NCBI RefSeq assembly: GCF_016124325.1 | Contig: NZ_WGNY01000013.1 | Location: forward strand, 20,229-84,228 | Reading direction: 5' to 3' | Length of the DNA: 64,000 nucleotides | DNA from: Phenylobacterium sp. | GTDB taxonomy: Bacteria; Pseudomonadota; Alphaproteobacteria; Caulobacterales; Caulobacteraceae | Shown: piece by piece, positions 61,453 to 64,000 of the stretch | Layout of the letters: every line of letters begins with the position of its first letter | Numbering within the stretch: position 1 is the stretch's first letter | Program-made: the position numbers and the translations under genes | The notes under the pieces: generated by a model | Seen by the model: only the letters and a program-made list of their open reading frames with translations | The model's database searches: none | Told to the model about the DNA's origin: nothing

Positions 61453-62738
61453 GCCGTCCCCTCGCCTTCGTGAACGCGCGCCTCGTCGACCCGGCGTCGG
61501 GCTACGACGGCCCCGGCGCGGTGGTGGTGACCGAGGGCGTCATCGCCGACGTGGCCAGGACACCCGACCTGGGCGCGCTGTCGCCCGACGTGGAGGTGGT
61601 CGACGCCGGTGGCGCGCTGCTGATCCCCGGGCTGGTCGACATCCGGGTCAAGACCGGAGAGCCTGGCGCCGAGCCCAAGGAGACACTGAAGTCCGCCGCC
61701 CAGGCCGCGGCGGCCGGCGGCGTCACGACCATGGTGGTCCAGCCCGACACCCACCCGGTGATGGACGAGCCTTCAGTGGTGGACTTCATCCTGCGCCGGG
61801 CGCGCGACATCGAGCTGGTCAACGTCTATCCCGCCGGCGCGGCGACCAAGGGCGCCGAGGGCGAACGGATGGCCGAGATCGGCCTGATGCACGAGGCCGG
61901 CTGCCTCTATGTGACCGACGCCGACCGGCCGATCGTGGACTCCAAGGTGTTCCGCCGCGTGCTCAGCTACGCCAAGGCGTTCGGCGTGCCGGTGGCGCAC
62001 CGGCCGGCCGACCCGTGGCTGTCGGCGGGCGCGGCGGCCAGCGAGGGCGAGTTCGCCGCGCGGATGGGGCTGCCGGCGGTCCCGGCCGTGGCCGAGAAGA
62101 TCATGCTGGAGCGCGACCTGGCGCTGGTGGAGCTGACGGGCGCGAACCTGATCGTCGACCAGGTGACGACGGCCGCGGCGCTGGAGAGCCTGGAGCGCGG
62201 CCTGGCGCGGGGCCTGTCGGTGACGGCGACCACCTCGATCAACCACCTGTCGTTCAACGAGATCGACATCGGCGACTATCGCACCTTCTGCAAGCTGGAC
62301 CCGCCGCTGCGCGCGGAGGCCGACCGACAGGCGGTGATCGAGGCCGTGGCCTCGGGCCTGATCAAGGTGATCGTCTCGGCCCACGCCCCGGCCCCGGCCG
62401 AGGACAAGCGGCGGCCCTACGACGAGGCCGCGCCGGGCGCCGTGGGGCTTCAGACCCTGCTGCCCGCCCTGCTCGCCTTCCACCACGAGGGGCGCATCCC
62501 GCTGATCGACCTGATCCGCACGGTCACCGCCGCCCCGGCCGACCTGCTGGGCCTGGCGGCGGGACGCATCGCCAAGGGCGCGCCAGCCGACCTCGTGCTC
62601 TGCGACCTCGGCGCCCCGATCGTGGTCGACCTGGACGCCTTGAAGTCGAAGTCCAAGAACTCGCCGTTCGACGGCCGCCGCCTGCAGGGCAAGGTGCGGC
62701 GGACCGTCGTGGACGGCCGCACAGTGTTCTCGGGCTAA
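61449..62738 (+). CDS. Dihydroorotase-like protein lacking metal ligands (PyrC' / PyrX)
   Basis: 429 residues from TTG 61449, inside the pyrB stop. The family fold is clear ([71 protein letters not shown]), but the binuclear metal site is gone. The canonical D-x-H-x-H-x-R is D64-I-R66-V-K68-T-G70, the strand with the H-x-S motif reads VDQVTTA, and the final D-H-A-P-H reads [10 protein letters not shown]. It is therefore most probably a non-catalytic structural partner of PyrB, as known for P. aeruginosa/P. putida PyrC'. A separate active dihydroorotase must exist elsewhere. Confidence 0.92.
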   Translation: MSRPLAFVNARLVDPASGYDGPGAVVVTEGVIADVARTPDLGALSPDVEVVDAGGALLIPGLVDIRVKTGEPGAEPKETLKSAAQAAAAGGVTTMVVQPDTHPVMDEPSVVDFILRRARDIELVNVYPAGAATKGAEGERMAEIGLMHEAGCLYVTDADRPIVDSKVFRRVLSYAKAFGVPVAHRPADPWLSAGAAASEGEFAARMGLPAVPAVAEKIMLERDLALVELTGANLIVDQVTTAAALESLERGLARGLSVTATTSINHLSFNEIDIGDYRTFCKLDPPLRAEADRQAVIEAVASGLIKVIVSAHAPAPAEDKRRPYDEAAPGAVGLQTLLPALLAFHHEGRIPLIDLIRTVTAAPADLLGLAAGRIAKGAPADLVLCDLGAPIVVDLDALKSKSKNSPFDGRRLQGKVRRTVVDGRTVFSG

Positions 62739-62761
62739 TCGCGAGCCTGCGCTGCCCCCCG

Positions 62762-63226
62762 CTAGACCAGCTCCAGCGCCTCGCGCGGAAGCAGGGTCGG
62801 CACGTGCAGGAGGCTGAGGATGCGGCCCTCCAGCGGGATCAGCGCGTCGACGAAGGCGTCCTCGCGGCCGCTTTCGTAGCGCGGGGGCGGCTGGAGCTGA
62901 TCGGCGCCGAGCATCATCGTCTCCTGGACGGCGTCGACCAGCAGGCCGGCGGTCTGTCCGTCGTTCTGGACGACCACGATCACGTGCCGGCCCGAGGCCT
63001 CGGTCGAACCGAGGCCCAGGCGGGCCCGCAGGTCGAGGACCGGCATCACGGCGCCGCGCAGGTTGATGACGCCCAGCACGTAGTCCGGCGCCTGCGGCAA
63101 CGCGGTGGAGGCCGTGAAGCCGCGGATCTCCCGCACCGAACGGATGTCGATGCAGAACTCGGCGCCGGCCACTTCGAGGACGATCAGCTCGACCGTATCA
63201 CCGGCCAGAGCAAGGGCTTCCGACAT
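62762..63226 (-). CDS. cheW: Chemotaxis coupling protein CheW
   Basis: The 154-residue adaptor linking chemoreceptors to CheA. Features: VELIVLEVAGAEFCIDIRSV, REIRGFTASTALPQAPDYVLGVINLRGAVMPVLDLRARLGL (split here by description only as the conserved I-N-L-R-G-x-x-x-P-V-x-D-L-R core), and VVVQNDGQTAGLLVDAVQET. Its ATG overlaps the stop of the chemoreceptor gene as TGATG, so the two are translationally coupled and probably act in one signalling array. Confidence 0.95.
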   Translation of the reverse strand: MSEALALAGDTVELIVLEVAGAEFCIDIRSVREIRGFTASTALPQAPDYVLGVINLRGAVMPVLDLRARLGLGSTEASGRHVIVVVQNDGQTAGLLVDAVQETMMLGADQLQPPPRYESGREDAFVDALIPLEGRILSLLHVPTLLPREALELV

Positions 63227-64000
63227 CAGAATTCATCCCACTGAGCTGAATTTCCACCACCGCCGCCGACGGCGGCGCGCAGCTTGCGCTGGAGCGCCGG
63301 GGCGTCGCCCTGCGGCCGTTCGACCGGGCGGGGCGCCGCCGCACGCGGCTGGACGGCCGCGCCGCCCACGTCGAATTTGGCCACGAGGTCGGCCAGTTCG
63401 ACGGCCTCGCGCTTGAGCTGGGCGGAGGCGGCGGTCGCCTCCTCCACCATGGCGGCGTTCTGTTGCGTCACCTGGTCCATCTGGTTCACCGCGGTGTTCA
63501 CCTCGGCCAGGCCAGTGGCCTGCTCGCTGGCGGCGCGGGCGATCTCGGACACCAGGCCGTCGATGCTGGCGACGCGTTCGACGATGGCCTCCAGCGCCTT
63601 GCCGGTGTCGGTCACGAGCTTCACGCCGCGATCGACCTGGGTCCCCGACGACGAGATCAGCGTCTTGATCTCCTTGGCGGCCTCGGCCGAGCGCTGGGCC
63701 AGGGCGCGGACTTCCTGGGCGACGACGGCGAAGCCCTTGCCGGCTTCCCCGGCCCGGGCCGCTTCCACGCCGGCGTTCAGGGCCAGCAGGTTGGTCTGGA
63801 AGGCGATCTCGTCGATCACGCCGATGATGTTCGAGATCTTGCCCGAACTGGCCTGGATATCGCCCATCGCGGCCACCGCCTCGCGGACGACCTCGCCGGA
63901 GCGTTCGGCCTGATCGCGGGCGCCGGAGGCGACGTTGGAGGCTTCCTTGGCCCCCTCCGCGCTGCGCTTGACGGTGGCGGTGATCTCGTCGAGCGCGGCG
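63226..64000 (-). CDS. Methyl-accepting chemotaxis protein, C-terminal part (5' end outside window)
   Basis: The frame is open from the right edge ([16 protein letters not shown]...) to the TGA at 63226-63228, 257 codons. It contains the invariant signalling hairpin [20 protein letters not shown] with [21 protein letters not shown], flanking methylation helices, and an Ala/Pro-rich linker. It ends with NSAQWDEF, where W-x-x-F resembles the pentapeptide tether (N-W-x-x-F) that recruits CheR/CheB. Ligand domain and membrane topology lie outside the window. Confidence 0.95.
   Translation of the reverse strand, partial: AALDEITATVKRSAEGAKEASNVASGARDQAERSGEVVREAVAAMGDIQASSGKISNIIGVIDEIAFQTNLLALNAGVEAARAGEAGKGFAVVAQEVRALAQRSAEAAKEIKTLISSSGTQVDRGVKLVTDTGKALEAIVERVASIDGLVSEIARAASEQATGLAEVNTAVNQMDQVTQQNAAMVEEATAASAQLKREAVELADLVAKFDVGGAAVQPRAAAPRPVERPQGDAPALQRKLRAAVGGGGGNSAQWDEF

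Overview
The window is GC-rich alphaproteobacterial chromosome (about 70% G+C by eye). It reads as Caulobacterales, most likely a Phenylobacterium- or Caulobacter-like genome. The clues are a single long SpoT/Rsh next to rpoZ, the smpB-dapA-slt cluster, a pyrB followed by a catalytically dead pyrC, an EcfG-type sigma factor, DUF3369-style receivers, and frequent GTG/TTG starts. I see no prophage, insertion sequence, CRISPR array or integrase. The content is ordinary housekeeping and accessory chromosome, densely packed, with many 4-nt stop/start overlaps.

Layout. 1-4.1 kb: end of a cyclase-like protein, then spoT, rpoZ and a YCII protein. 4.2-11.3 kb: a secreted amidohydrolase, folK, a NYN-domain protein, a family 5 uracil-DNA glycosylase, an M20 peptidase and a D-aminoacylase-type amidohydrolase. 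11.3-16.3 kb: an unknown membrane-anchored protein, a GNAT protein, smpB, dapA and a soluble lytic transglycosylase. 16.3-19.5 kb: a BtuFCD-like importer with a TetR regulator. 19.6-26.9 kb: two RNA methyltransferases, an AhpD-like protein, HrpB helicase, an amino-acid permease and a YcbL-like metallo-hydrolase. 27-32.7 kb: an OmpR-type two-component pair followed by a MacAB-type efflux operon.

32.9-36.7 kb is the most interesting part, a stress locus. It holds a KGG-motif protein, a single-chain EgtB-EgtD ergothioneine enzyme, an EcfG-type sigma factor preceded by a perfect EcfG-type promoter, a tail-to-tail NepR-like small gene, and a small hydrophilic protein whose own perfect EcfG-type promoter predicts a nearly leaderless mRNA. 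36.6-46 kb: CocE/NonD hydrolase, kynureninase, acyl-CoA synthetase, MFS exporter, GST, two small unknown genes and a Baeyer-Villiger monooxygenase. 46.2-49.4 kb: a NIT-domain histidine kinase coupled to a receiver-kinase hybrid. Then come tRNA-Ser(GCU), a PEP-CTERM protein, a sulfatase, a Sel1-like protein and an RcnB-like protein. 53.4-59 kb: gatB, gatA and gatC, interspersed with a small secreted protein and a methyltransferase, then a sulfotransferase. 59.1-64 kb: ruvX, a DUF1993 protein, pyrB with a pseudo-dihydroorotase, cheW and the C-terminal part of a chemoreceptor.

Two unknown four-cysteine paralogues lie 32 kb apart (11336-11821 and 43903-44412). Both are preceded by the same palindrome TTAC-N4-GTAA, suggesting one repressor and a two-member regulon. 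Several hairpin-type dispersed repeats sit at gene 3' ends. One roughly 60-bp repeat is present twice, at 41.4 and 53.4 kb. All function statements come from motif recognition and context; no database search was run.
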